Shown: piece after piece, positions 35,515 through 45,856 of the stretch
How the letters are laid out: each line of letters begins with the position of its first letter
Position numbering within the stretch: the first letter of the stretch is position 1
NCBI RefSeq assembly: GCF_005166025.1
Contig: NZ_CP028923.1
Location: 3,970,001 to 4,034,000, forward strand
Length of the DNA stretch: 64,000 nucleotides
Reading direction: 5' to 3'
From: Mangrovivirga cuniculi
Lineage (GTDB): Bacteria; Bacteroidota; Bacteroidia; Cytophagales; Cyclobacteriaceae
Program-made: the position numbers and the translations under genes
Notes under the pieces: model-generated
Seen by the model: only the letters and a program-made list of their open reading frames with translations
What the model was told of the DNA's origin: nothing
Database searches by the model: none

Positions 35515-38500
35515 TTATCTCAAAACTGTTACACCACCCCGTTGATTATAATATTCTCCGTCATCGAATTCACTTTTAAAAGTAGCTACATAAACATATG
35601 ATCCAACCGGAACATCTTTCCCGTTATGGGTTGCATCCCATTCAAAATCTATATCATTGGTATAGTAAATCAATTCTCCCCATCGGTTGTAGATTACGAG
35701 TTCAAAATCATCAGGAGATACAAATCTCGGAAAGATTTTAAACCGTTGATTATCATCCACGCTGCTATTTGGTCTGATAGCATTTGGAGCACCAAATGTA
35801 GGTGTGCAATTGTCTTCTACTATTACAGAATCAGTAACCACACATCCAAAAACATTTTCCATTGATACTGAATATTCCCCTCCAGGTCTCCCTACTTCAG
35901 TTGTGTATTCCGGAGTATTAGTACCAACCGGAGTACCCTCATAAAACCACTGGTAGGTCAGGAATTCATTATCAAGATCAGCAATTAAAGTTGTCGTTGA
36001 TAATTCAGGATTTTCACTTCCAATAAATGAACAAATCTCAGCTCTGTCCTGAAGCTCACTAGTTCCGACAGGATTACGGTTGATAACCAGGTTTTCTCTT
36101 ACTGAGCAACCATTCTCATCGGTAACTTCAACCGAAATCACACCACCTTCAGCATTTGTTTCAAAAGTAGGCGAATTAGTGTCAGGTATCGGATTCCCAT
36201 TAACACCAAACCACTCATACGTAACATTGGTTTTATTCGCTTGTGCAATAAAAGAAACATCACTTCCATCATTACATTGTACAGAGTTTGGCGATGCAAA
36301 AACTTCTAATGGTTCATAAACCTCAACATCAGTTGATAATTGGTTTTCACAGCCTGTAGTTACACTTATCGCTGTTAAACTATAAGTTCCCGAAGCAGCC
36401 GGGTCAGTTATGGTTAATGAGGGACCGGTAGCTGTTGTTCCATCAGGACGCATCCATCTGAAGGCATAATTTTCAGTAGTGGGACTTGCAGAGGCTAATA
36501 ATACAACCTCTCCTTCACAAGCATTACCATCCTGATTTATGATTGCTGAAGGATTATTATTGACTTCAATAAATTCAGCATCTGCTACAGTACAACCTGA
36601 GGCATCAGTAACTTCTACACTATAGTCACCTGATTGAGATATTTCAATTGATTGAGTGTTGCCATTTGGAAAAGCAACTCCATCCCTGAACCAGCTAAAG
36701 GTTTTATTTGTATTATCTCCTACCAGAAACACTGCATCTACTGTAAAAGTTTCTCCGGCTGCTCGACAAATTACAGTTGATTCAGGCTGAACATCAATCT
36801 CAAAATTAGATGGATTTTCTATTAGTAGATCTGTAAATGAATAATTACACGCTACATGTTCAACTGAAACATTATAATTACCATAAATCAACCCATCTAA
36901 TAAAACTTCCCCGGAAGCATCAGAAGAAATATTTGATCTTACTTCCGTTTGATTTGTTTCAGTATTTGTGATTTCAAAATCAAACATTCCAGAAGGAAGA
37001 TTCCCTACTAAAATAGAGTTGGTTCCTTCTTCACATTCTACATTCACTGCTGAAGTAAGATTAAAAGCACTACTGTTCACAGTGACATTATCCTGGGCAG
37101 CACAAGCAGTTTGTTCATCAACTACGTTTACCAAATAAATCTCTGCTGGAATATCACCTGTAACAGGGATATTGACTGGTCCTGTTACTCCCGTTTGACT
37201 GGTCACTAAAGTATTATCACCTGTATTTGTTACATCAAAAGTATAAGTACCTGTGGAAGTGATATCTAAATCAATTTGCCCATCATTTGCTCCACAGACA
37301 ATTTCATTTCCTGTAAGATTAAATAATGGCGTCTGGTTAACTTGAATTGTTACTGTATCTCTAACCAGGCAGGGTTGTGCAGGATCACTTGCCGGATCCC
37401 GAACTTCAACTACATATTCAAATAATCCCGGAACAGAAGTATCTACGTCTTGTGTATTGGTATTATTTCCCAGGCTTGAACCATCTACATACCAGTTGTG
37501 CAAATCATTTCCTGCAATTCCTGTATCAAATGTTAATTCTTCACCTTCACACAGAGCTGCATCCGGACCAAGATCTAATGGAATTGGTTCAATAACTAAA
37601 ACTTCACCAGTGGTTTCACAACCTCCTTCGTTTATTATACTAAATTCATAGGTACCAATATCCGGAACGGCCAATGTGGCGGTACTATCGATTACTGCTC
37701 CACGTGTAGACCAGGTATAATAAACAATATTATCATCACCGTTAGTTGCATCTAATGTTAAAGGTGGTTCATCACATAGCACCTGACTTGGTTCTAACAT
37801 AGGATCTGTTGGCAACTGGTAAACTGTTACAGTATCTGTTAACACATCATCAGGAACAACGGTGCCTCCACACCTTGTAAGCCTTAAAGTAACTATATAT
37901 TCTCCTGGTGCAGAATATTGATGTTGTGGATTCTGCTGGGTAGATGTGTTTCCATCCCCAAAATTCCAGGTATATGTATCTATATCATATCGATAGTTAC
38001 CAGTAAATAAAGTTGGTGAACCAAAACACGCCGGACCGCTCGCTATTGAAGGTGTCTGACCTAAACTTACTCCTCCCTGCCTGTTTCTTGGAAGCAGTTG
38101 ACCTACTGTACCGCCAGTATCAATTCCCTGATCATAATTTATGGTGGAAACCATTCCGGTATCGGCTGCAATTACCGGAAACAATTGAGACTGACCTTCT
38201 ATAGCAAGATAAATAGTTCCATTTGGGGCGGTTTGTAAAGCACCAATATTACCTCCTGGCGCTGACCCTGTAGCATTTAATGCAGTTAAAGATGCTTGTA
38301 TTTCTGCAGCATCAAAAGAAGTAAGATCGATTTCATAAACTGTACCATCACTTGTCGATATTGCAAGCTTTCTTCCCCCGCTATGAAATTCAAGTCCAAA
38401 AGGTGTGGAACCAAGATCTATTCTTACAGGGTCTGAAATCGTACCCGTTGAATCATTAAACTGAAAGATTTCGATCGCATTTTCACCAGGAACTGTCGTC

Positions 38501-40775
38501 GCTAACCAATTCACTTCAGTGCTATCAACCATCCCACCTAAATACAATTCCATTTCTCCGGTCGAACCTGTTCCATGCACTGATCCCACCTGAGATTTAA
38601 TAGGAGAACCGACTCCTTCCGCTGTAATTTCCCAAGCAAGGAAACTATTCGTTTCTAATTCATGAGCAATCAACCATCGGTCATCATCAGAAATAGCAAC
38701 AGCATCTGTAACATCATTAAACAGATAAGATGATTGCTCAGTTGCCACGGCCTCTCCTATCTGAGTATTTTGAATTTCAGTAAGATCGACCAGAGTCATC
38801 CCCAACCGGTAAGTCCCATCTGCACTGGAGCCATAGGGTTCAGTGGTAAAAATATATTTCATCGATTCATCTCCCGGTACATCTACTATTATTGTTGATT
38901 GTGATGCTTCCCCATCTTCGATTAAAGATCCGCCAGGCATGAGATCGTGACTTATAGAATTATCCATACCAAATGTATTATAGACATTTACACCATCGGT
39001 ATAAAACCAGACTCTACCCAAATTATCTACATAAGTGTCTCCACCTAATAAATTATTTGTAAGACCGCCTGGTGATACTTGCGGACCGTTTTCAAAATCA
39101 AAATAAATTCCGGCACCATCGCCAAAAAACCAGTATGAGTCTTGCTCATTTAAGGTATCACCGACAACAGTAACCTGAGAACGGGCAGATGTGGCACATC
39201 CTGTGATCTCATCCTGTACAGTTACCCAGTAAATTCCGGAACTATCAACATCGATTGTCGGGGAAGTTTCATCTGTAGACCAGTAATAGGAAAAATTACC
39301 AGAACCACCACTCGCCATCGGATCAAGTGTGATTGTACCCGGGCATATCGTTGTATCTTGTAATTGAGCTGTTAATCCCTGGGAATCCTGTATTGTAACA
39401 GGAAGTGTTGTCATTACGGAATCACCCCGTAATATGCTGTTACAGTCACATTCACATTACCGGGATTATCAAAGATGACCCTCGGAATCATATCCCTGCT
39501 TATTACTGCTCCATTTGATCTCCATACAATACTATCCGGTGATCTTTCAAATTCAGGATAAAGGAAGGTTTCTAATTCAGAGCATGCTCTTGTATAACCA
39601 AAGCTCAGATTTGGATTGGCTAGATTATATCCGCTGAATTGAGGAAAACCACTTCCATCAAAACCGGAACCTGTCAATGTTGTTAGTCTTTCTACATCAA
39701 AAAAGAAGTTTGTACTATCAGGATTATTAAACCGGTAAGCATCTACGGCTCCTGACCCTGTTCTACCGAGAAAGTAAATATTATCATCCGGTCCGATTGT
39801 AATTCCAAGAGTTTGATTTACGGTCTGATTAAGATTATCCAATAACCCTGTCATTAATACATCCGGATTTTGCATATCATATCGATAGACATTATCTAAT
39901 CCGGTATCATGATCAAAAGAAATGTATAAGAACCTACCCGAAGGAGACCACGCCATACTCACAGCTTCGCCTCCCTTTGAATTAAGATTCATTATATATT
40001 GATCAAAAGTCAGTGTGTTAGTACTCAAATCAACATCGGCGATAAAGGGATTTGGTAAAGTAGAACCTGTATTGATCGCTAATTTGCCAGTTGGCCCGTG
40101 AAAAGCAAAATTCTCTACTGTAAAATTATTTAAAGAAGGAAATGATATGTCCTGTGATGATTGAATTCCATCTGTTAGTGATATTAAAGAAACGGTAACT
40201 GTATTTGTATTCGCCTCTTGCGATAATAAATAATATCCTCCAGCCCCATCTGACACGACTAATAAAGCTCCTGATCGGTTAGGCAAAGGGGTTGCAGGTT
40301 GATTATCGATTGATATAATTTCTCCAAGGGGTTCAGCAGTAGTGCCATTTCCGGGAAGAGACATATCGACAATAGCGTATAATACTTCGCCTCCTTTTAT
40401 ATAATAAACATAATATTGCTCAGGTTCACCCAGCCTGGGAATAATTGCAACTGGTTGAGTGGAAGTATTATCACCTCCTGGCATAACACCAGCCATTTGA
40501 TTCCCATCCGCATCAATAATTACATTTCCATCTGTATAAAACAAGACCTGACCGGTTTGAGGATCTGTCAGCACAGCGGAACCTCCTTGACCTATTGGAG
40601 TTTGGCCATTATTTAGCTGAAACTCTCCGCCTGAAAAAGAAATAAACTCGCTGCTATTTCCAAAATACCAAATGCTGGTAGAAAGATCCTGACTCATACC
40701 GGAAAAAGCAATAAGAAAATACATCGCTAACACAGGTATGGCTCTATAAAATTTAAAAAATGATGGTAAATACAT
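35515..40775 (-). CDS. Giant T9SS-secreted adhesin-like protein with gliding-motility-associated C-terminal domain, interrupted by a one-base deletion
   Basis: After repair the protein has 1,753 residues. It starts with a signal peptide (cleavage near SGMSQ). The layout is a beta-propeller-like module beginning SIWYFGNSSEF and containing LFYTDG, a second similar module beginning DSYWFFGDGAG with VWFYTDG, a PKD domain (TYTWNFGDGNTST), several Ig/PKD-like repeats and a type B T9SS C-terminal domain (VIYNRWGELIYYT...WDATHNGKDVPVGSYVY). The frame breaks at the C run 39425-39428: one added base joins VTAYYG to GDSVMTTLPVTIQ, joining frames of 453 and 1,299 codons. It is probably an outer-surface adhesin. 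A divergent PorP/SprF-like gene starts 262 bp away. Confidence 0.85.
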
Positions 40776-41037
40776 ATTATATCAATTTCCGGTTAGAGGA
40801 ATTTATACGAAAATATAACAAAAAAACGTATTGTAAGTATTGATAATTATAGTTTTGTCAACTAGTTTACTTCGAATATGTTTTTTTGTATGAAAGATTA
40901 CAATAATTTATTAAAATTGGTACAAAAATTGTGCCGTTTGCTAAATAAATATTTTGCTTATCAATTATTAATTTTTCGTTTTTAAATTAACGTAATTTGA
41001 AGAGCAAAGTCACGGAATCAATTAAATAGCTGACCTG

Positions 41038-42045
41038 ATGAATAAATTTTTTCTGTTAATAACCGGAATTCTGCTGACCCTGAACATTAACGCACAGGAC
41101 CCACAGTTTTCCCAATTTTATTCTCACAACTTATACCTGAACCCTGCTTTTACAGGCTCACATCAGATGGGTCGGGTGGGTGTAATTTATCGCTCACAAT
41201 GGCCATCAATAAATGCAACATTTGAAAGCTATTCAGCATATTTTGATGGATATATCGAAAAATATTATAGTTCGGTCGGTTTAATGATCCAAAGAGACCG
41301 CGAAGGATTATCCGGGTTAACTTCAACTTCGATAAACGCGCTCTACAGTTATGAGCTTTACTTAAATGACAACTTGGTATTCCGGCCAGGTGTAGATATT
41401 GGGTACGTTATAAGGGGTGTGAATTTTACAGAATTAACCTTTGGAGATCAGTTTGATCAAAATGGTTTTATCAGTCAGGAGACAGCCGAATCACTTAACA
41501 CAGGTGACAATGTAAATTATTTTGATGTCGGGCTGGGTGGACTGTTATATTCATCAAATTTCTTTATTGGTCTTTCTGCCCATCATTTAACAACACCTGA
41601 TCAAAGCATTCTTGGTGATGAAACCAGCAGATTACCTGTTAAAATGTCCGTGCATGGTGGTTATGTACTTCCTTTTGCAACCAACCGTACCGGCAGAGAA
41701 AGAAACATCACTCCGACATTCCAGTATAAACGCCAGGGTAGCTTTCAACAATTAGATATTGGTACTTATGCCACTTTAGAACCCCTGGTTCTTGGTGTAT
41801 GGTACCGTGGTTTACCGATTCAGGGCGACGGAGGAATCAATCTGACGGAATCTATAGTCGGATTGGTAGGACTTATGCCTAATGAAAATCTAAGAATTGG
41901 TTACTCATTTGATTTCACCATGTCAAAAGTCGGCCTTGATGCTGGCGGAGCACATGAAATAACCATAAACTATCTGTTTAAAATGCGAGACCACCCTTAC
42001 AGACCTCCGCGAAGTGTTATGTCTGTTCCTTGTCCAAACTTTTAA
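41038..42045 (+). CDS. PorP/SprF-like outer membrane protein (type IX secretion-associated)
   Basis: This is a 335-residue beta-barrel protein with a signal peptide ending at LNINAQ and the PorP/SprF hallmarks DPQFSQFYSHNLYLNPAFTG, VIYRSQWPS and the C-terminal LRIGYSFDFTMS. Members assist T9SS export or surface attachment of proteins with type B C-terminal domains, as SprF does for SprB. It is transcribed away from the giant T9SS adhesin gene across a 262-bp shared regulatory region, so it may be the partner of that adhesin. Confidence 0.9.
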   Translation: MNKFFLLITGILLTLNINAQDPQFSQFYSHNLYLNPAFTGSHQMGRVGVIYRSQWPSINATFESYSAYFDGYIEKYYSSVGLMIQRDREGLSGLTSTSINALYSYELYLNDNLVFRPGVDIGYVIRGVNFTELTFGDQFDQNGFISQETAESLNTGDNVNYFDVGLGGLLYSSNFFIGLSAHHLTTPDQSILGDETSRLPVKMSVHGGYVLPFATNRTGRERNITPTFQYKRQGSFQQLDIGTYATLEPLVLGVWYRGLPIQGDGGINLTESIVGLVGLMPNENLRIGYSFDFTMSKVGLDAGGAHEITINYLFKMRDHPYRPPRSVMSVPCPNF

Positions 42046-42056
42046 ACTTGATAAAA

Positions 42057-43310
42057 ATGAATATCGACCCTCAGGTATTGCTGATAATTATATTAGCATT
42101 AATAATATTGGGATTCATATTTGAAAAGACCCTTTCTTATATAAACTTAAAACATGGTGAAAAGCCAGTTCCTGAAGACCTGAAAGATGTTTTCAGTGAT
42201 GATCAATATGAGAAAAGTAAGGAATACAGGAGAGAAAACTATAGGTTTGGATGGATCAGCGGTAGTTTTTCCCTCATAATTACAGTTTTATTTATTGGGT
42301 TAGGAGGTTTTGGTGAATTAAACACTTACCTCGAATCTCAATTCACATTATCACCAATAGTTCAGGGATTAGTTTTTTTCGGGATCCTTTTTATTGCTTC
42401 TGATCTTATTTCTACTCCGTTTTCCTGGTATCACACCTTTGTGATTGAAGAAAAATTCGGATTTAATAAGACGACCCAAAAAACCTTCTGGACGGATAAA
42501 ATAAAGGGTTACCTTCTGGGAGCAATTCTTGGCGGAATTCTGCTTGGTGCTCTTTTATATTTATTATATGAATTAGGTACAGACTTCTGGTGGATATTCT
42601 GGATAGTAATTACAGTATTCATAATTTTCATGAATATGTTTTACACCACTTTGGTAATGCCATTATTCAATAAATTCACACCGCTTGAAGAAGGAGACCT
42701 GAGAACCTCCATAGAAGACTACAGTAAAAAGGTGAATTTCCCGCTGACAAATATTTTTGTCATCGATGGTAGCAAAAGATCGACGAAAGCGAATGCATTT
42801 TTTTCGGGTTTTGGAAAAAATAAAAAAGTAGTATTATATGATACACTGATAGAAAATCATTCTGTTGAAGAATTAACTGCGGTTTTTGCTCATGAAGTCG
42901 GCCATTTTAAAAAGAAACACATTATAGGCAGTTTGATCTTAAGCATACTACAGACCGGTCTGATGCTTTTTATAATGAAAGAATTGATCTTTTTACCGGA
43001 ATTATCCAAAGCCCTTGGAGCAGATTCTCTAAGTATTCATATTAACCTGATTACATTTAGTTTGCTTTACAGTCCGATTTCAGCTGTCCTGGGAATCGGA
43101 ATGAATATATTCAGCAGAAAAAATGAATTTGAAGCAGATCATTATGCTAAAACAACCTATTCGGGAGGTCCTTTAGTTACAGCACTTAAGAAATTATCTT
43201 CAGATAACTTGTCCAATTTGACTCCACACCCGTTTTATGTTTGGCTGAATTATTCACATCCTCCACTCATTAAACGAATTAAAGCTTTGAATGCTAATCA
43301 ACCCTTGTAA
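42057..43310 (+). CDS. M48-family membrane metalloprotease (Ste24/CAAX-protease type)
   Basis: This is a 417-residue polytopic membrane zinc protease. The zinc motif is HEVGHFKKKH, with the third ligand in RKNEFEADHYA. The N-terminal segment (about residues 1-110) and KFGFNKTT-type loop follow Ste24/HtpX-like proteins. The start at 42057 (MNIDPQVLL) is preferred to an earlier Met at 42030 that overlaps the PorP-like stop and adds an unhydrophobic tail. It is probably involved in quality control or processing of membrane proteins and lies 11 bp after the PorP/SprF-like gene. Confidence 0.9.
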   Translation: MNIDPQVLLIIILALIILGFIFEKTLSYINLKHGEKPVPEDLKDVFSDDQYEKSKEYRRENYRFGWISGSFSLIITVLFIGLGGFGELNTYLESQFTLSPIVQGLVFFGILFIASDLISTPFSWYHTFVIEEKFGFNKTTQKTFWTDKIKGYLLGAILGGILLGALLYLLYELGTDFWWIFWIVITVFIIFMNMFYTTLVMPLFNKFTPLEEGDLRTSIEDYSKKVNFPLTNIFVIDGSKRSTKANAFFSGFGKNKKVVLYDTLIENHSVEELTAVFAHEVGHFKKKHIIGSLILSILQTGLMLFIMKELIFLPELSKALGADSLSIHINLITFSLLYSPISAVLGIGMNIFSRKNEFEADHYAKTTYSGGPLVTALKKLSSDNLSNLTPHPFYVWLNYSHPPLIKRIKALNANQPL

Positions 43311-43392
43311 GTTTATACATCATATTAAATTATTTTTATATCAGGTTATCATTAATATTGCAGTACATTAATTAATTCATATCTAATATAAT

Positions 43393-45702
43393 ATGAAATA
43401 CAATTTTTTAACCTTTACGATTTTTATACTTTTTGCTTTTACAGTGAATGCCCAGCAAGGAGATGTTGAAAAAACATTATACAGGGCTGATCAGTATTTC
43501 AAGATCGAAAATTATAATGAAGCACTAAAGTATTATGAAAAGGCTGTCGAAATGGGAGCTGATGACGCAGTATCACTTTATCGCTACGGTGTCACTCTTT
43601 CAAACCTTATTGATGTCCAGGGACAAAAAAATGCCTTAGAACATTTAGAAAAGGCCATAAAAAAGGACGAGGGAAAACTACCGGTTGAAAAATACTGGTA
43701 TTTAGGTCTAGCTGAATTGAGAAATGAAAATCCTGTCCAGGCGATTGAATCATTCAATAAATTTCTGGATGAGGCAAAACCAAACAATAACCTAAGAAAA
43801 AAGGCAGCTCTATATAAGGAAATGGCCTTTAACGCCCAAGCTTTCCTTGCAAACCCGAAACTAGTAGAATTAAGAAGTTTCAGCTCTGTAGTCAATTCAG
43901 ACCTCATTGAATACAATCCGGTTATATCTGCTGATGAGTCAGTAATGGCTTATACTGTATTTGACCCAGTCACTAAAGGAGCTAAAGAAAAAATCTTCAT
44001 AGTCACGAAGAAGGATGATGGAACATGGGGAAAACCAGAAGAAATTAATATAAAAACGACCGGTAATATCGGAACAGCAGGCATATCTGCTGATGGCCGA
44101 CAACTTTTAGTTTTTGTAGGAAATGAATCTGACCCTGGGGACCTTTATACAATACATAAGATTAAAGGTAAATGGCAGGCTCCTGTATCACTTGGTAAAA
44201 ATATAAACAGCCGCTACACGGAAACTGCTGCTTCGTTAACTTCAGATGGTAAAACAATCTATTTTGCTAGTAACAGACCTGGCAGCATAGGAGGTTTTGA
44301 TATTTATAAGTCTGAAAAAAATGAAAAAGGTGTTTGGGGACAAGCTAAAAACCTAGGCCCGGTTGTAAACACTGAACAAAATGAAGAAGGTCCGTTTATT
44401 CACCCTGATCAAAGAACTTTATTCTTTACCAGTGAAGGACATAAATCAATGGGTGGTCGGGACATCTTCCGCACTGTAAGAGCAAACGGAGAATGGCAAA
44501 CACCAGTTAACCTAGGATATCCAATCAATACCACTACAGATGATAATTACTTTACACTTTCTGCTGATGGTGAAACAGGTTATTTTTCATCAGATAGAGT
44601 TGGTGGACAAGGAGGTCAGGATATTTACTTCTTCGACATGCCAGAAGGAGGAAATAATATTGCTTTGACACTAATCAAAGGTTTGATTCTGGATGGCGAT
44701 ACAAAACAACCAATCAGTTCTAAGATCAAAGTAGTTGAAAAAAATTCAGGAAATAAAGTTGAATATGTTTATTCTCCGAATGAAAAAGGTGAATATTTAA
44801 TAATTTTCCCTCCAGGTAAAAGCTATGACCTAATAGTCGAATCTGAGAACTATTTACCTTACACGATAGCAATCGATATCCCGGATCAGGAATATTTTTA
44901 TGAGCTATATCAGCGAATTTTACTTACTCCAATAAAGCAATTTGATGTCGTAGTTGGTCAGGAAGTAAAAGTGAGCAATGTTTTCTATGACACTGAAAAT
45001 GATACTAAAATTTCGCCAAGAATGGCAAACGAGGCAAATCTGATAAAAAGTGACAGCCTTGACCTTTTAGATATAATGGATGGTATTATTGCTACTTCTG
45101 ACACTATCGCGCTGGATTATCTTATGACGATAATGTTTGCAACCAACCCAGTTGAAGAATTTGATTTCGACGACTCAAGTAATGATAAGATTCAACATGC
45201 ATCGCAGAAATATTACTATGATGAAAACGGAGAAGAAAGTCTGGAAAAACGCATTGTAGATGGAGAACCGATATTTAGTTTGCCGACATTTAATGTATCG
45301 AAAAAAGCTTTAAAAGAAGATAATGATAAAATTTCCGGATCGGAATATGATGAAAGTCTTTTAAATAAAAAGGTTTCTATTTACTTCAATGTTGGAGATG
45401 CTAGCATGCAGGAATCTGATAAGAAAAAACTAGCAGAAATGCTTAAATTAATAGATGACAATCCAGTTTTGGGGCTTGAAATTTCAGGTTATGCTTCACA
45501 AGACGGAGATGAAGAAACAAACAGAAAATTAAGTAATGAAAGAGCTAAAGAAGTTCTGAATTACTTCAATACACGAGGAATTGTTAGGAGAAGGATCATA
45601 GCTAAAGGTTATGGAGCTGTAGATAATTCAAATTTATCCAAAGAAGAAAGTCGAAGGGTAGATGTCAGAATTGTCGACCTTAACAAGGAACAATCGTTAT
45701 AA
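43393..45702 (+). CDS. TPR - PD40 propeller - OmpA-domain outer membrane protein (PorE/SprE-neighbour type)
   Basis: The protein has 769 residues: a signal peptide (cleavage near TVNAQ), TPR repeats (DQYFKIENYNEALKYYEKA), WD40-like PD40 repeats (TIYFASNRPGSIGGFDIY, TLFFTSEGHKSMGGRDIF and TGYFSSDRVGGQGGQDIYFF), a carboxypeptidase-like beta domain and a C-terminal OmpA domain (LEISGYASQDGDEETNRKLSNERA) that binds peptidoglycan. Proteins of this build are common next to PorP/SprF genes and anchor the T9SS to the cell wall. It lies 82 bp after the protease gene and ends at a terminator. Confidence 0.9.
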   Translation: MKYNFLTFTIFILFAFTVNAQQGDVEKTLYRADQYFKIENYNEALKYYEKAVEMGADDAVSLYRYGVTLSNLIDVQGQKNALEHLEKAIKKDEGKLPVEKYWYLGLAELRNENPVQAIESFNKFLDEAKPNNNLRKKAALYKEMAFNAQAFLANPKLVELRSFSSVVNSDLIEYNPVISADESVMAYTVFDPVTKGAKEKIFIVTKKDDGTWGKPEEINIKTTGNIGTAGISADGRQLLVFVGNESDPGDLYTIHKIKGKWQAPVSLGKNINSRYTETAASLTSDGKTIYFASNRPGSIGGFDIYKSEKNEKGVWGQAKNLGPVVNTEQNEEGPFIHPDQRTLFFTSEGHKSMGGRDIFRTVRANGEWQTPVNLGYPINTTTDDNYFTLSADGETGYFSSDRVGGQGGQDIYFFDMPEGGNNIALTLIKGLILDGDTKQPISSKIKVVEKNSGNKVEYVYSPNEKGEYLIIFPPGKSYDLIVESENYLPYTIAIDIPDQEYFYELYQRILLTPIKQFDVVVGQEVKVSNVFYDTENDTKISPRMANEANLIKSDSLDLLDIMDGIIATSDTIALDYLMTIMFATNPVEEFDFDDSSNDKIQHASQKYYYDENGEESLEKRIVDGEPIFSLPTFNVSKKALKEDNDKISGSEYDESLLNKKVSIYFNVGDASMQESDKKKLAEMLKLIDDNPVLGLEISGYASQDGDEETNRKLSNERAKEVLNYFNTRGIVRRRIIAKGYGAVDNSNLSKEESRRVDVRIVDLNKEQSL

Positions 45703-45729
45703 AATAAACAAGGCTTACCTAAAAATCTG

Positions 45730-45764
45730 AAAGGACATCTCTATACAGGGATGTCCTTTGTTTT
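45730..45764 (+). terminator. Intrinsic terminator after the OmpA-domain gene
   Basis: A 12-bp stem AAAGGACATCTC / GGGATGTCCTTT (two G:T pairs) with a 6-base loop is followed by TTTGTTTT, 27 bp after the stop codon. Confidence 0.8.
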
Positions 45765-45856
45765 AATATACAATAAGTAATTATTAACAAGAATTAACTG
45801 ACATATCCTCAATAATTTCTTATTTTCGCCCGAGTTAGTGAACCTAAAAACAATTC

